Source of the DNA: Ministeria vibrans ATCC 50519
Taxonomy: Eukaryota; Opisthokonta; Filasterea
NCBI GenBank assembly: GCA_943704425.1
Contig: CALSCP010001010.1
Span: 1 to 29,869, forward strand
Length of the DNA: 29,869 nucleotides
Direction of reading: 5' to 3'
Shown here: positions 1 to 15,725 of the stretch, one piece after another
How the letters are laid out: each line of letters opens with the position of its first letter
Numbering within the stretch: the stretch's first letter is position 1
Program-made: the position numbers and the translations under genes
The notes under the pieces: model-generated
What the model saw: the letters and a program-made list of their open reading frames with translations, nothing else
The model's database searches: none
What the model was told of the DNA's origin: nothing

Positions 1-98
<98 letters not shown>

Positions 99-112
99 CT
101 TTCTCTTTCTCT
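1..112. repeat. (CT)n / (CTTT)n microsatellite
   Basis: Positions 1-82 are an unbroken CT dinucleotide run, followed by CTTT and CTCTTT units to about 112. The tract leads directly into a TTGTAG splice acceptor ending at 117, so it most likely forms the polypyrimidine-rich 3' end of an intron whose upstream part lies outside the window. Confidence 0.95.
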
Positions 113-117
113 TGTAG

Positions 118-207
118 GGCTCAGAGAGTCTGTACCGGGGCTGGCAGCCGGTGTTGGTGTGGAATATGGCGACGTCCACCCTCATGTATGTGCTGTCCCG
201 TCAGTGA
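118..207 (+). CDS. 3'-terminal exon of a partial gene, possibly a mitochondrial carrier family protein
   Basis: A pyrimidine tract and TAG acceptor end at 117. The frame then stays open for 29 codons to TGA at 205-207. The peptide begins GSESLYRGWQPVLV and ends in VLSRQ. The LYRGW-type motif followed by a hydrophobic helix resembles the C-terminal repeat of mitochondrial/peroxisomal solute carriers (SLC25 family), where a glycine-rich loop precedes the last transmembrane helix. With 29 residues the assignment is weak. An ATTAAA at 229-234 could be its poly(A) signal. Alternative: the end of another membrane protein. Confidence 0.4.
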   Translation, partial: GSESLYRGWQPVLVWNMATSTLMYVLSRQ

Positions 208-228
208 GCAGGGTTGTGTGTATTTCCT

Positions 229-234
229 ATTAAA
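229..234 (+). terminator. Putative poly(A) signal ATTAAA
   Basis: ATTAAA lies 22 bp after the stop of the partial first gene and 135 bp before the next start codon, a plausible cleavage and polyadenylation signal. There is no transcript evidence. Confidence 0.3.
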
Positions 235-368
235 AGCACGGCAGTTTAGAATACCACGAATCAGAATTCACAACTCGGAAGATTAGATTCAGTCAATTAC
301 TCAATTAGTCAATTTTTAATAATAATAATAATTATTATTTGTGTAAATTTGTGTTTGTTTCTTGCACA

Positions 369-2169
369 ATGAAGGTCGCAGTCATTGGTGGCGGCATGGG
401 CGGCTTGTGTTGCTCGTGGCTCCTCTCGCGAGGGGGTGCCGAAGTGCATCTGTTTGAACGACAGGTTCGTTTTGCTTTCAGTCGTTTCCTTTTCATCTCA
501 ATCGTACATTCCATTCCTCGCGCCTTCCACCACCCATCTTGCCGCATGGCACATGCTATTGGGCCAACGATGCTCGAACACCCCGACCCTTTGCGTTATC
601 CTGTCACCCAACTCGTCTCTAACTTTTTTCCCCACACTCGCACACTTGGGCGCACAGGCAGCGCCCGGACTCAGCTCACACGCCATCGACGTGGCCTTTG
701 AGGACGACGAAACGAGGGTAGTCGATGTGCCGCCGCGAGTGTTCACCAAGGGATACTACTCGGAGCTGCTGTGTCTGTACGAGTATCTGGGCGTGCGCTT
801 TGAGACGACGGACGCGAGCACGTCGTACCAGGTCCTGGGCGAGTCCACCTTCTTCCGCTTCTTCAACATCATCGTCGGCTCCTGGTCCGTGCCCTGTGCC
901 CTGGGCCTTGGCGTCTTCTCGCTCGACTTCTTCCGCTGCGTCCGCGACCTCATCGCCTTCAAGCGCTGCGCTCGTCGCGACCTCAATGCGGGCCTCCTTG
1001 ACAAAATCACCCTCGGCGAGTATCTCATTCAAAACAACTACAGTGAAGTCTTTTCAAAGCGTTTTCTCGTGCCCATGTTTGCCGGTAAGAAACAGAGCTT
1101 CTGAAGACGTAGTCTCTTATAATACTATTATATTGTTATTGGTTTAACAGTGATTTGCACATGCTCATGCGAGAGTGTCGAAGCATACCCGGCCAATGTG
1201 ATTGTTGAGTTTATGCTGTCTCTTGCGCTTCGGCCGCGCAGTGGCGTGCGACGGGCCGTCGACGGAATGCGCACTGTGTCACGGCAGCTGAGTGCTTCCG
1301 TCGCACACACACTGTGCCACACACGCGTGGTGCGACTGCGGCGACATGCCGACGACCACCGCATCTTTGTGACGACCGTGCAGGATGAGGAGGGAAGCAC
1401 AGCCGAGGAGACGACCACTGCCTTTGACCATGTCGTGTTTGCCACACAGGCCAATCAGGCGCTCGAGCTACTGCGTGAATGTGGCGAGAGTGGGCCTCGC
1501 GCAGCCGATCGCGCACGCGCTCTCGCGCACTTTGCGTACGAGGCTAGCGACGTGACAGTGCATCGCGATGCGGCTCTGATGCCTCGTCGGCGCTGCGACT
1601 GGGCTCCCATGAACATCTTCGTGACGCCCGATAGCGCCCAAGCCATGTGCACTGCCTGGCAAAACCGCGTACAGCCCCTGCCCACCCGCACCCCCCTTTT
1701 CCAGACATGGAACCCCGTCCTCAAGCCAGACCCCGCCACCATTGTCGTACGTCCTACCCGCATACTTTTGTTTTGCACCTTACACGCTCTCCATTATTGT
1801 GTGCTCACTTTGCTTCGTTTTTTTCCCTCGTAGTCCCAAGCTCACTTTGAGCGGCCCATTGTACGTCTTGACACCGCAGCCGGACTGGCTCTGCTGCGTG
1901 ACGTACAAGGTGCCGACAACTACTGGTTTGTCGGCTCGTACTCGCTGCACGGCGTACCCCTCCTCGAGAACGCGTGTCGCTCGGGCCTGTGGGTCGCCGA
2001 GAAGCTCACGCCCGCCCGTCGTCCCTGGACGCGCCTCGACAATGAGGAGCTCGGGTCGCACGAGACCATGCCTCCCACGCATCCCCGAAGCATCTCTTGG
2101 CTTGCCCGTGTTGCTGTCGTTGCGGCTGTCGCTGCCCTCTCTGCTTTCATTGTCGCCAAGAGGAAATGA
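369..2169 (+). CDS. FAD-dependent amine-oxidase-like oxidoreductase with C-terminal membrane anchor
   Basis: Four exons join in phase: 369-464, 658-1084, 1151-1746 and 1834-2169, giving 484 aa. All three introns are GT-AG. The N-terminus has a Rossmann FAD-binding fingerprint: GGGMGG at residues 7-12 and an acidic E30 at the end of the second beta strand. A C-terminal segment (residues ~405-430) with FVGSYSLHGVPLLENACRSG matches the second FAD-contacting block of the flavin amine oxidase/phytoene desaturase superfamily, most like the bacterial COG2907 'predicted NAD/FAD-binding protein' group. Residues ~462-481 are an Ala/Val-rich hydrophobic helix followed by KRK, suggesting a tail anchor. 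The substrate is unknown. In bacteria COG2907 relatives often sit near cyclopropane-fatty-acid synthase genes (established association), so a lipid substrate is possible. No partner gene of that kind is seen here. Confidence 0.82.
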
Positions 2170-2313
2170 GATGATTAATGAAGAGCGCGTCAATTTTGAA
2201 TATCAAATTTTTTCAATATTTGCCCCCACGCGCATCCCGGATTTTATTTGCACCGGTAGCTGACTGGTTGTGCTGCTAAGCGTGCTCCCTGCCAACGTGT
2301 GTTTCCAAGCGGG

Positions 2314-3981
2314 ATGACATCATCGTTCGTCCATCACCACCTTGAACACCCGCGGAGCTTCGAGGAGGTGGAAGATGATGACTCCCCCGACTGGTGTGCC
2401 GACGACGAGGATAGAGGGGCTGCTGCCCACGACAGCTACCTTGGCTTCAACCGGCATGCTCGCCCTGTGTCGCTCCCTGCGCGACTTGAGCACGATGACG
2501 CTGCAATCAACGCGAGCGACTCTCTCGGGCCCATGCGGCGACGGGGCCGCCTCTCCTCTACTTCTTCTCGTCAACGAAGCGGTACGTCAAGTGAAAAGGC
2601 CCCTTGCTTGTGCCCCAACGCGGCTTTGTTTTTTTTTCTCGATCATTCTCTGTCCTTTCTCTCCCCTATTCTACCCCATCCGCACCTCGCCGTGCCACCT
2701 CTTGCGTTTGCACCACTCTATTTTTGCCATAGTCTCTTGTTCCTTGTACTGCGCAAGCGATCAGGAGTCGTGTTCTCTGCTGCACGTGGAAAGCGTCATT
2801 TTCCTCAACCCAACACGATGTTTTTCCAGTATTTCCCCCCTGATGCGCATTTGTGTCTCTTCTGTGGTGCACGTACATTCCATTTCTTACAGCTCCTTCA
2901 TACGCGGATCGCATTGTGTCGCACCGCTATGGAACACATCCTTACTAACTTTTATTGTTTTTTGCATACAGAAAATCGAGTGGGCTATCAAAAGCATTTG
3001 AGCTACAACTTGTGCGCCAATCGCGCGCACACCGGGTACGAGCTGGAGTTGACGGGCGATATGTTTCGTCGGGTCCATCTCGACCCGTGGCACTCGTTGG
3101 AGCATTTTGATCCACAGTCTCTGCCTGGGCTGCACGCCGTGCGTCTCATGGATGCCGCCATCAAGAACCACGACGCAGAGAACTGCGAGGCGTGCACGAT
3201 GCGGAAACACTTGCGTAAGGGTGGCGCGCCCCACTTTATCCGGCTGACTAATGCGCGCCTGTGGACTCTGCGGTGCGATGACTCCTGCAACGTGTCGGGC
3301 CGCTGTCAAGTAAGAGAAAAACAAGAAACAAGACGTCTTGTGTATGTCAACGATGCGACTCATCAAGTATTGTGTTTGGGATAGGATGGCTTCATTTGCA
3401 CCAACACTCAGATTGTGGCGCATTTGCAAAATTTAGGCTGGTGTGGCCCGGCGGTGAATCTCGACAAGTCGGGCAGAAGGCGGCTGAAGTGTCGCCGCTG
3501 TGGCGAGTCCGGCCTCACTCAGGACGCACTCCTTTTGCATCTGCTTGTGGTACCCCATGGCAACGAGGAGGACGACGAGGATGATAACAACGACGATGAC
3601 GAGGAAAAGGAGAAGGAGCACTTGGACGCTGATGAGAGGAAGGGCTGTCGCGCCAGGATGGTCACCAACACGTCTCACCCTGCTCATCACCATGCTCATC
3701 ACGAGTTGGAAGACGTCATCAATGGAAGCATGCGCATGGACTTGTCGACGGACGTGACCACCTTGAGTGTGGACACCTTGTCGTACGCCTCGCCCACCTG
3801 CACCGCCCAGCCGGCGCCGCCCCTCAACCTCACATTCACCACCATTGCCTCGGGGAACATGTCTGCCCTGGGTCACACCCCAACAGGGCGCCCCACCACT
3901 GCACCGTCCTCCTCCACCTCGCTGCTTCACATGCTTGCTGACATTGCCGCCCAAACGCCAATGTTGGCGCCCCAGCACTGA
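2314..3981 (+). CDS. Unassigned Cys/His-rich protein, possible zinc binder
   Basis: Three exons fit in phase: 2314-2581, 2972-3309 and 3385-3981, for about 400 aa. I do not recognise the family. Residues 1-90 are acidic and Ser/Arg-rich. The middle and third exon carry metal-site-like spacings: C161-x2-C164-x4-H169, C191-x3-C195-x5-C201-x5-C207, and a C2H2-like C238-x2-C241-x12-H254-x5-H260. A highly acidic Asp/Glu run follows at about residue 262, and the C-terminus is low complexity (Ser/Thr/Pro/His). The first intron (2582-2971) was chosen because only this frame joins without a stop: the phase-0 alternative reading of exon 1 hits TGA soon after the acceptor. The layout suggests a nuclear or nucleic-acid-associated protein, but that is inference. 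The gene starts 144 bp after the oxidoreductase. Confidence 0.65.
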
Positions 3982-4266
3982 GCTATTTATATTCAACAAA
4001 AGTGTAAAAGAGTGAACAATTATTATGAGTTTTAGATGAGTATTGAGACGAATACTGATGAATCAAGAATCGTTGAGTGGGCGTGCATCCGTTTGTCAGA
4101 ACAAGACATTTCCATTCAGCTCTCACGTAGCAACGACAGCAGAAGCCGCCGCGACTCAGGCACTCAACACCAAATTACCAATAACGAATGTCAATGACTA
4201 ATCTTCATTCTTCATTCTTATTTCTTCAAAAACTATTTTCTTGCTTTGTTACGTACCTCAGTAGTC
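3982..4266. other. Intergenic spacer, putative ISWI promoter
   Basis: This AT-leaning spacer lies between two same-strand genes. I see no ORF, RNA gene or clear poly(A) hexamer. It must hold the 3' end of the Cys/His-rich gene and the promoter of ISWI. Confidence 0.5.
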
Positions 4267-4385
4267 ATGCCACCCCCAAAGACGGTATGAGACTGCGCGC
4301 CCGCTTGCTCGCTTTGCGCTGCTCCGCTTTTTCCAAAATGCGCGCCTAAAACACACTCGTTCTCGCACCACCACAGAAGACCGCG

Positions 4386-9629
<5,244 letters not shown>

Positions 9630-9645
9630 AAAAAAGTGAAAGTGC

Positions 9646-9651
9646 AATAAA
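9646..9651 (+). terminator. Putative ISWI poly(A) signal AATAAA
   Basis: AATAAA begins 17 bp after the ISWI stop codon, in the 179-bp AT-rich spacer between the convergent 3' ends of ISWI and DRC3. Confidence 0.5.
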
Positions 9652-9808
9652 AAAGTCTTCTCTTTTCACGTATTGTCAATTTTTATTGTTCTTAAAATTG
9701 ATTGATTTTTATTCCTATAATTTTTGTCTTTGATTAAATTATTTCCTTTAACCTTCTTTTATTCGATTATTGTGTTGCTCTTTTTTCTTTTTCTAATTAT
9801 TTTTTATT

Positions 9809-12182
9809 TTACAGCAGAAGCAAGTGCGGAGGCACTTGTGTCACGTCTACTTGCACGGCGCACTCACCCTTGCCACCCTCATGAACTTTTTCACTTTGTT
9901 GCGCTTGTGCTGCAGCACTGACAGCATCAATGGACGAAGGAATGGACGAGGAGCGTCGCGAGCGACTAAGCAGCGTGTGCTCCCAGCGCGTCAGCTCGGC
10001 CGCATACGTGTCCACCAAGTGGGCAATCTCTGCAACGCGCGAGCGATTGCGCCTGTGTTCGCGAGCAGTTGTCTCGGCCACGAGTGCATTTAGCTCAGCC
10101 GTCACATGAGCAACAAGACGATCTTCGGCGCTGTCGAGCGTCGCCATGCGCGCATCAACCGACGCACTCAGTGCGTTCGCAAGCACATCTTTGTCCTGCA
10201 TCAGCGACCGCAGCTCCTGAAATATGAAATATGGAGAGTGTCAGCACACGCATATAACTATGTGATAGAGCAGTTACCGGCGCAAGTGCTTCGTCAAGTT
10301 CGTTTTTGCCAAACTTGTCCATCGTCTGACGCGCCAAATGGCCAATGCGCTCTTGTAGCCCCTTTTCCATCTCCCTACATTTTTTTTTCATTGGCAATAC
10401 ACACAGACAAAATGAGCGACGCATGAATAGCTTGAGTACAGGCAAATAGCACCTGAGCTCTGTAAAGAGGGCGGCGCTGCGTTCGCGATGAGCACTGGCC
10501 AGATCGCGCAGAGTGCGCTGGTATCCCTTGTCAATCTCTGCCATTTGGTCGACTGTCGCCACTTCACGTTCCATCAGCGCAGTCCACAGTCCCTTCAGCT
10601 CCTCCTTCACATACACAACAATATTAAACAACCGGTTGAGTCGATCATTGAAAACGTCTCACATGTACATTCGACGTTCATAAGTCATCGATGGAATACA
10701 ATAATAATTAACTTCGTACTTTGCGCAGTGCAATCCACCCTGAGTCAATCGACTGGCTGTCTGACGCACGCTGTGCAAGTGTGCGCCATTGCACTGCAAA
10801 CGCCCGCACCAGCGCACGCCCTGCCGCATCCTCTGCTTGTGTATCTGCATCGACTGCCTCCTCATACGCCTGTGTTTCTTGGTGCCGTCGCTCAGCCTGT
10901 GCCAGCGCACTCTCGACCACTCGATCGCACACGTTGTTAAATGGCTCTATCGCACATGGGAAAAAACTCATCTTATTTCATACCTTCTTTTCTCATCACT
11001 AGTTCTGTACTCACCTTGGATGGCCTGAACAAAACCCTGGTAGTCGGGCAAAGCGTGCATGCGACTGCGCTCCGGGTCTTGTGCGCCCATGTCCGCCAGC
11101 AGCGCACCCTCCGCCATGCCCTGCACCCCCACCTGTGCCTGCTGCGTCTTCGTCCGCTCTCTTTCCTCTGCTGCCTCCTGCGCTGCCGCCTTGTCCTGCT
11201 CCCTTAGCTCTAGCAACACAAGCGCACTCCGCTGCGTCTCCACCGCCGCTGCTTGCTTCAAGAGACAATTTGAATGTAAAAAAAAAAATTGCATCGCCGG
11301 AGCATCGGCAAGAAAGAGTTTTATATATATATATATTATATATATATTTATTATATAATTTATTATATTATTTACCTCTTCGGGTAAGATGGGCTCGTGA
11401 TCGAGGTAGCGCAAGGAAGGAAGGTGTGCTAGCACAAACTCTTTGTAGTTGCCTGCAGTATCGCTTGCAGTATCGCTTGCAAATGCTGGATTTCCCTTGA
11501 TATTCAAGCAGCGCAGTTTGCCCAATGATCTCAAGTGGAGCACCTAATATAAATGGAATGAATTGTGTTGAGACGTACTAATGTTTCTTTGTACCGTAGA
11601 CATGTCGTTGAGAAAGTTACTGCCAACGGAGAGAAATTGAAGTTGAGCAAGCGAGTTGAGATTCTCTAGGACCGAGATGCGATTGTGGAAGAGCGACAGT
11701 TCCTCAAGATGTATCAGTTGATGGAGACCCTCAATTTTGTCAATGTTGTTAAAGGAAAGATCTGTTGTAACAACAAAGATTAGTGCGACGAATGTAACTG
11801 GCTGATGGTTTACCTAAAGAGCAAAGATTGACAAGACGGTCGAGACCCTCGATGCGTGCAATAGTGTTGTTGTCCAGCTTTAGCTTTGTCAGTCCCGTGA
11901 ATGATTGAAGGTTTTCAATGCGACCAATGTCTGAGTAACAGGTCAGTACAATCCCACGAATTAAGCGCCGAGCCTTACTCTGAAACCCAAAGAAGAGCTC
12001 GACAACGTCCGCATAGTCACTCTTCTCTGCCTGGTTAGGCGCTTGTGTCTACGTTATGAGAACAAAGATATTATTTTTCGTTGTCAATGGCAACGACAAA
12101 ACCGAACCTCTACAACTTTCGCCAGATACTCGACAGAGAGTGTGGTTGGATCAACATGTCGGTCGTGAGTCAACTCAGTCAT
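9809..12182 (-). CDS. DRC3: DRC3 (LRRC48), dynein regulatory complex subunit 3
   Basis: Ten exons on the minus strand join in phase, in transcription order: 12182-12108, 12048-11979, 11930-11814, 11761-11595, 11543-11376, 11255-11015, 10946-10720, 10604-10453, 10374-10278, 10216-9809. The product is about 573 aa (human DRC3 is 523). Residues ~49-195 are SDS22-like leucine-rich repeats with an LRR cap (YKEFVLAHLPSLRYLDHE). An Ala/Glu-rich linker and coiled coils follow, then a conserved C-terminal block beginning ELRSLMQDKDVLANAL and containing HRRNRSRVAEIAHLVD. This order and these motifs match the DRC3 family. DRC3 is part of the nexin-dynein regulatory complex between axonemal doublets and controls flagellar bending, so the organism is, or recently was, flagellated. 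The gene is convergent with ISWI. A 12-bp tandem duplication lies in exon 5. Confidence 0.93.
11322..11373. repeat. (TA)n tract in DRC3 intron 5
   Basis: Near-pure AT sequence lies at the 5' end (minus-strand sense) of the 120-nt intron 11256-11375, directly after the donor. Confidence 0.85.
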
Positions 12183-12339
12183 ACTACTGAGAATGGACTG
12201 AGTGAGGCATGGAAAAATTTAAAATTTAGATGAAGTAAATGACGAGTAATAATTGATATTAATTTTTTTTACTTGGAGTGCGGGCGTAATGGATGAACAC
12301 GATTCGCACCAGGATTGAATAATGTATTTAGTATTATTA

Positions 12340-12590
<251 letters not shown>

Positions 12591-12858
12591 GACTTGCCGC
12601 CGCCGACCACCGATCCGATTGCCTCAACCACGACTTCGACCTTACACTCCTTGCCGACAGACACCTCCATGGTGTCAGAGCCCTAAGCCTCCTCTGGGGG
12701 TATGGCGTACCATTGCGATTGCCTCACTGGATAACGTCGACACAGCACTATGACCTGCCACTGCTCTCCCATGTTACCTCTAGAGTTTCGGTCGAGTTTG
12801 CAAGGCGGTCTGGCTGTGTCTTCGCGTGGTGACTGTATCGTTAATAAATGGGTTGTAT

Positions 12859-12915
12859 TCTTCTTCTTCTTCTTATTATTTCTTCTCTTATTATTATTAT
12901 TATTATTATTATTCT
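12859..12915. repeat. (TTC)n-(TTA)n compound microsatellite
   Basis: Five TTC units are followed by TTA units. They sit right after an AATAAA-containing segment, an arrangement resembling a 3' end followed by a simple-repeat tail. Confidence 0.85.
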
Positions 12916-13140
12916 CTTATAATTATTACACGCTCACATCGCCATGTACACGCTTGTGCGTCACCCACCGTGAGACCAAAAAAAAAAGGCTTCAAATTTT
13001 AACATTGTAATGTGTGGGTCTATGTAAGCGCCCATCTTTGGAGGGATAGTCTATATGGCGTAAGCAGTGTATAATTATTGTTCTCTCACATTATATTTTT
13101 AGTGAACTTTCACTTTTTATTATTATATTTTTACTGTCGA

Positions 13141-13663
13141 TCATAGTACGCACTCAATCAACGGTGGTCTGCACAATGGAAAGCACAGTGCAAGTCGCGT
13201 CAACAAAGAAGCTCGCGGCAGACGTGGTGTCGCCGACAGACACCACGGCGTCGGTGTGTCAGTGGACTCATCGTCCTCTGCAAACTTACATCCGCCTGAG
13301 GTCGAAACACTGACTTCGCCAAGGTTGGCATTGGTGTCAGCTTGTTGGATATACTCGGCGCGTTGATCCTCCTCCCAACACTTCCAGACGGCAGAAGAAG
13401 AAATCTTGAGCCAACTAAGATGATAAGGCGTTATTAATTTGATATTCGTCATCTCCGCACAACAAACATTCATACGATCCACGACGGTAGGCAGTGGGGT
13501 TGTGACTGGGGTCGCTGGCAGCCTCCACCTCAACCCCTTTGCTGTTTCTATTGCAGTAAGCCTCCAGACGACAGCGGGTGAAGCCCGCAGAAGGAAGCGT
13601 CGCGGCGCACGACAGCATCACAACAACAACAACAAGGGGGTAAAACGCATCTCTCCTCCCCAC
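13141..13663 (-). CDS. Tentative small secreted Cys-rich protein
   Basis: A minus-strand ATG at 13663 opens a frame with a signal-peptide-like start: MGRRDAFYP, a Val-rich hydrophobic core, then AATLPSAG. A 61-nt GT-AG intron at 13475-13415 (donor GTATGA, acceptor CTTAG, branch-like TTAATAAC) joins it in phase to a second frame ending at TGA 13143-13141. The model gives 153 aa with about ten cysteines, several paired as CxxxxxC or WKCW. The intron length matches other introns in this window (58-66 nt). I recognise no family. A strong GTAAGT in exon 2 (near 13286) may be a second donor, so the 3' end is uncertain. It could also be non-coding. Confidence 0.35.
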
Positions 13664-14507
13664 AATGCATATGCACGAAGCGTGTCAGACGTATACACAT
13701 CACACCGTTCATATAAACTGGCACTCTGGCAGTTGGCCACAGTGCACGTCAAGCGTCAAGTCGGACATGACTCCATTACGAAGAGGTGTGAAAAAATGAA
13801 TAGGGTATCGTCAACGCAATAAGCGCACAAGGGCGTACGCCTACGTCGGGGATGCAAGCTCGCCCACTACTCCACTAGACCGTAGAGGAATACACTATAC
13901 AGTGCTTATGCATACTCAGTGTTCTTCCCCTTGCAAAATGCTCTTGATTTCTCTTGGGGAAAAGGAGACAAAAAATTTCCCAAAATTCCAAAATTATTTT
14001 AGTTGCGTTTCGTCCAGCCAGAAGAGAAACCCGCTCGCAAATGCAGTGAGCTGTCCGCGTTACAAACCATGAGCCGTGATCCGTCACAGTCGGTTGTCTC
14101 ATTTCTCAAGAGGCGAGTGAGACAGCAGAGTGAGCACGCACACCGATATTAAAATACATATTGTGTGCCCGCGATCAGTCAGTTAATGCTTTATTGACCA
14201 ATTCTCGACTGCTGTCAACTTAACAAACAAGTGAGTGTCACTCAGACAACAGGTAGTCTGTCTTTCTGTCAGGTACCACTTTTACTGTGGTAGACCTCGC
14301 GCCTGTGTTCTCCTGGGGGTGTTTTTCTCATCAGGTTGGCCGTTTAATGTTTATGCAGTTATGAAATCAATTATTTTTCAGATTTCTCATTCAAATTATT
14401 TATCATCATGACTCGGTGAAAATTGACCATGGCATCACTCCATCTGCCCTCAGGATTCAGTCAGCAGTCTTTTCTCTCTCCTCTCTGATCTGAGTGATCT
14501 CTGCCCC

Positions 14508-14510
<3 letters not shown>
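13664..14510. other. Intergenic region upstream of the 2H phosphoesterase
   Basis: This region lies between a possible minus-strand gene and the + strand 2H phosphoesterase gene. Short ORFs on both strands show no recognisable protein and no splice-compatible partners. No tRNA-like fold was recognised by eye. It probably holds one or two promoters. Confidence 0.4.

Positions 14511-14553
<43 letters not shown>
14511..14553. repeat. (CT)n microsatellite in the 5' leader of the 2H phosphoesterase gene
   Basis: A CT run ends about 8 bp before the ATG at 14561, so it lies in the 5' UTR or core promoter. Confidence 0.95.
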
Positions 14554-14556
<3 letters not shown>

Positions 14557-14560
14557 CAAA

Positions 14561-15169
14561 ATGGCTGGGTCCGCCAATAGCGAACTGGTCGTTAAAACTG
14601 CGCTTGCAATCGTGCCCCCCGTCGAAATGTGGGCGCCCATTCAAGCCATTCGAGAGCATCGTGACAAGGCGTATGCACGATGGCCGCCGCACATCAATTT
14701 GCTCTATCCGTTTGTTCCCGAAGAAGACTTTGCTGAAGTAGTGCGCCCGCTTGCACAAGCGCTCACAGACGTCCCGTGCTTCACCGTCACCCTCGCCGAG
14801 TTTGCCTTCTTCCGGCAGAAAAAGGTTGCTTCGGTGTACCTACGACCGACGTCCAGCGTGGACGGTGCGGTGAATACAGTGTACAGGAGGGCGCGAGCGG
14901 CTGTGCCTGCAGTCGCGGCGGTGCCCGAGGGCCGTCCCTTCGCCGCTCATCTGTCGGTAGGCCAGTGGCCCAATGCCGAGGCAGAACGAGTGTGTTCGAC
15001 AACACTCGCTCTTGAAGGTGGGCCCATTACCTTCCCGGTCAACGAGGTGTTTCTACTAGCACGGCGGGGCTTTGCCGATCCTTTTCATGTGCGTGCTGTC
15101 GTGTCCCTCGGCACAGGCAAAGGCCGTCTTATCACTGATGATTCCTATAGCAGCTTTGCGTCACGCTGA
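14561..15169 (+). CDS. 2H phosphoesterase, 2'-5' RNA ligase superfamily
   Basis: A single-exon gene of 202 aa. The family fold has two symmetric halves, each giving a HxT/S-type catalytic motif. Here the first is H44-I-N46 in RWPPHINLLYPF and the second is H130-L-S132 in FAAHLSVGQ. Such enzymes act on 2',3'-cyclic phosphate or 2'-5' RNA ends, or on ADP-ribose cyclic phosphate. The exact substrate here is unknown. The first motif has Asn in place of Thr/Ser. The start is the first ATG after a CT-rich leader. It is the only intact intronless gene in the window, which may point to recent acquisition or retroposition, though its base composition is like its neighbours. Confidence 0.85.
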   Translation: MAGSANSELVVKTALAIVPPVEMWAPIQAIREHRDKAYARWPPHINLLYPFVPEEDFAEVVRPLAQALTDVPCFTVTLAEFAFFRQKKVASVYLRPTSSVDGAVNTVYRRARAAVPAVAAVPEGRPFAAHLSVGQWPNAEAERVCSTTLALEGGPITFPVNEVFLLARRGFADPFHVRAVVSLGTGKGRLITDDSYSSFASR

Positions 15170-15399
15170 GTGAGCTACAACGAAGAAGAGTCGTGAAGAG
15201 CAAGGATAGTTTAGCTGTATTCGACGAGACAGAAGCGAGTGACACCCTCAGAGTGTACCCCTCAAGATATATTAAAGTTCTATTAAAGTGCCTCCTCCGG
15301 GCTATTATAGTATTTACAATGGACAGCAATGAGTGAGCAATCAGCATAGACAATGTAGACTTGTGGCGATGACTCCTGGAGCGCTTGCGGAACTGAGAC
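15170..15399. other. Intergenic, 3' flank of the 2H phosphoesterase gene
   Basis: No gene is recognised. ATTAAA-like hexamers near 15271-15290 may serve 3' end formation of the 2H phosphoesterase gene. Confidence 0.4.
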
Positions 15400-15725
15400 T
15401 TCACTGAGACTTTCCGGTAGTTCGGTGTTCGTTCGGTGCAAGCCCCTTGTCGCCCCTCTTGTGGAGCGGGATCACACGTGCCAGGCGCCAGCTGGTGGGA
15501 ATCATTTCCATCGTCTGACACAATTGGAACAGCTTGGTCAGGGCCTGGTGCAGTGACTGTCGAAACTCTGTCGGTGCGACGAGCGCGGTTGTGTTCGCGC
15601 TGCCAGCGACACCTCTTCGACGGTGTACGACTGTACGGTGCTGCAACCGGGTCCAGTGAGAACGGCAGGGGCTGCCAGCCGACGTTTTCCATTTTTTGAT
15701 TAATTGCGTGGCGGTCAATTTTCAA
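15400..15725 (-). pseudogene. Decayed non-LTR retrotransposon reverse-transcriptase fragment
   Basis: Read on the minus strand, 15570-15425 encodes ALTKLFQLCQTMEMIPTSWR, then ARVIPLHKRGDKG and a degenerate PNEHRTTG. This matches the start of a LINE-type RT domain, where a helix of the form L..LFN.C...g.iP..Wr is followed by PL.KkGd and p.NyRpisl. Upstream (15630-15600) another frame reads YTVEEVSLAA, like the TveEV helix before the RT fingers. A frameshift or deletion is therefore needed, and no catalytic YADD block, endonuclease or 3' tail is present. It is a dead fragment lying antisense to, and directly before, the giant DUF3638 gene. Confidence 0.6.

Noticed and set aside
2342-2581. Alternative frame MNTRGASRRW for exon 1 of the Cys/His-rich gene
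   Set aside because: Joined at the same donor it enters exon 2 in a frame that stops after about nine codons.
13800-14200. Possible tRNA or small RNA gene in the 2H upstream region
   Set aside because: No cloverleaf with T-loop and anticodon arms could be drawn by eye, and no A/B box pair was seen.
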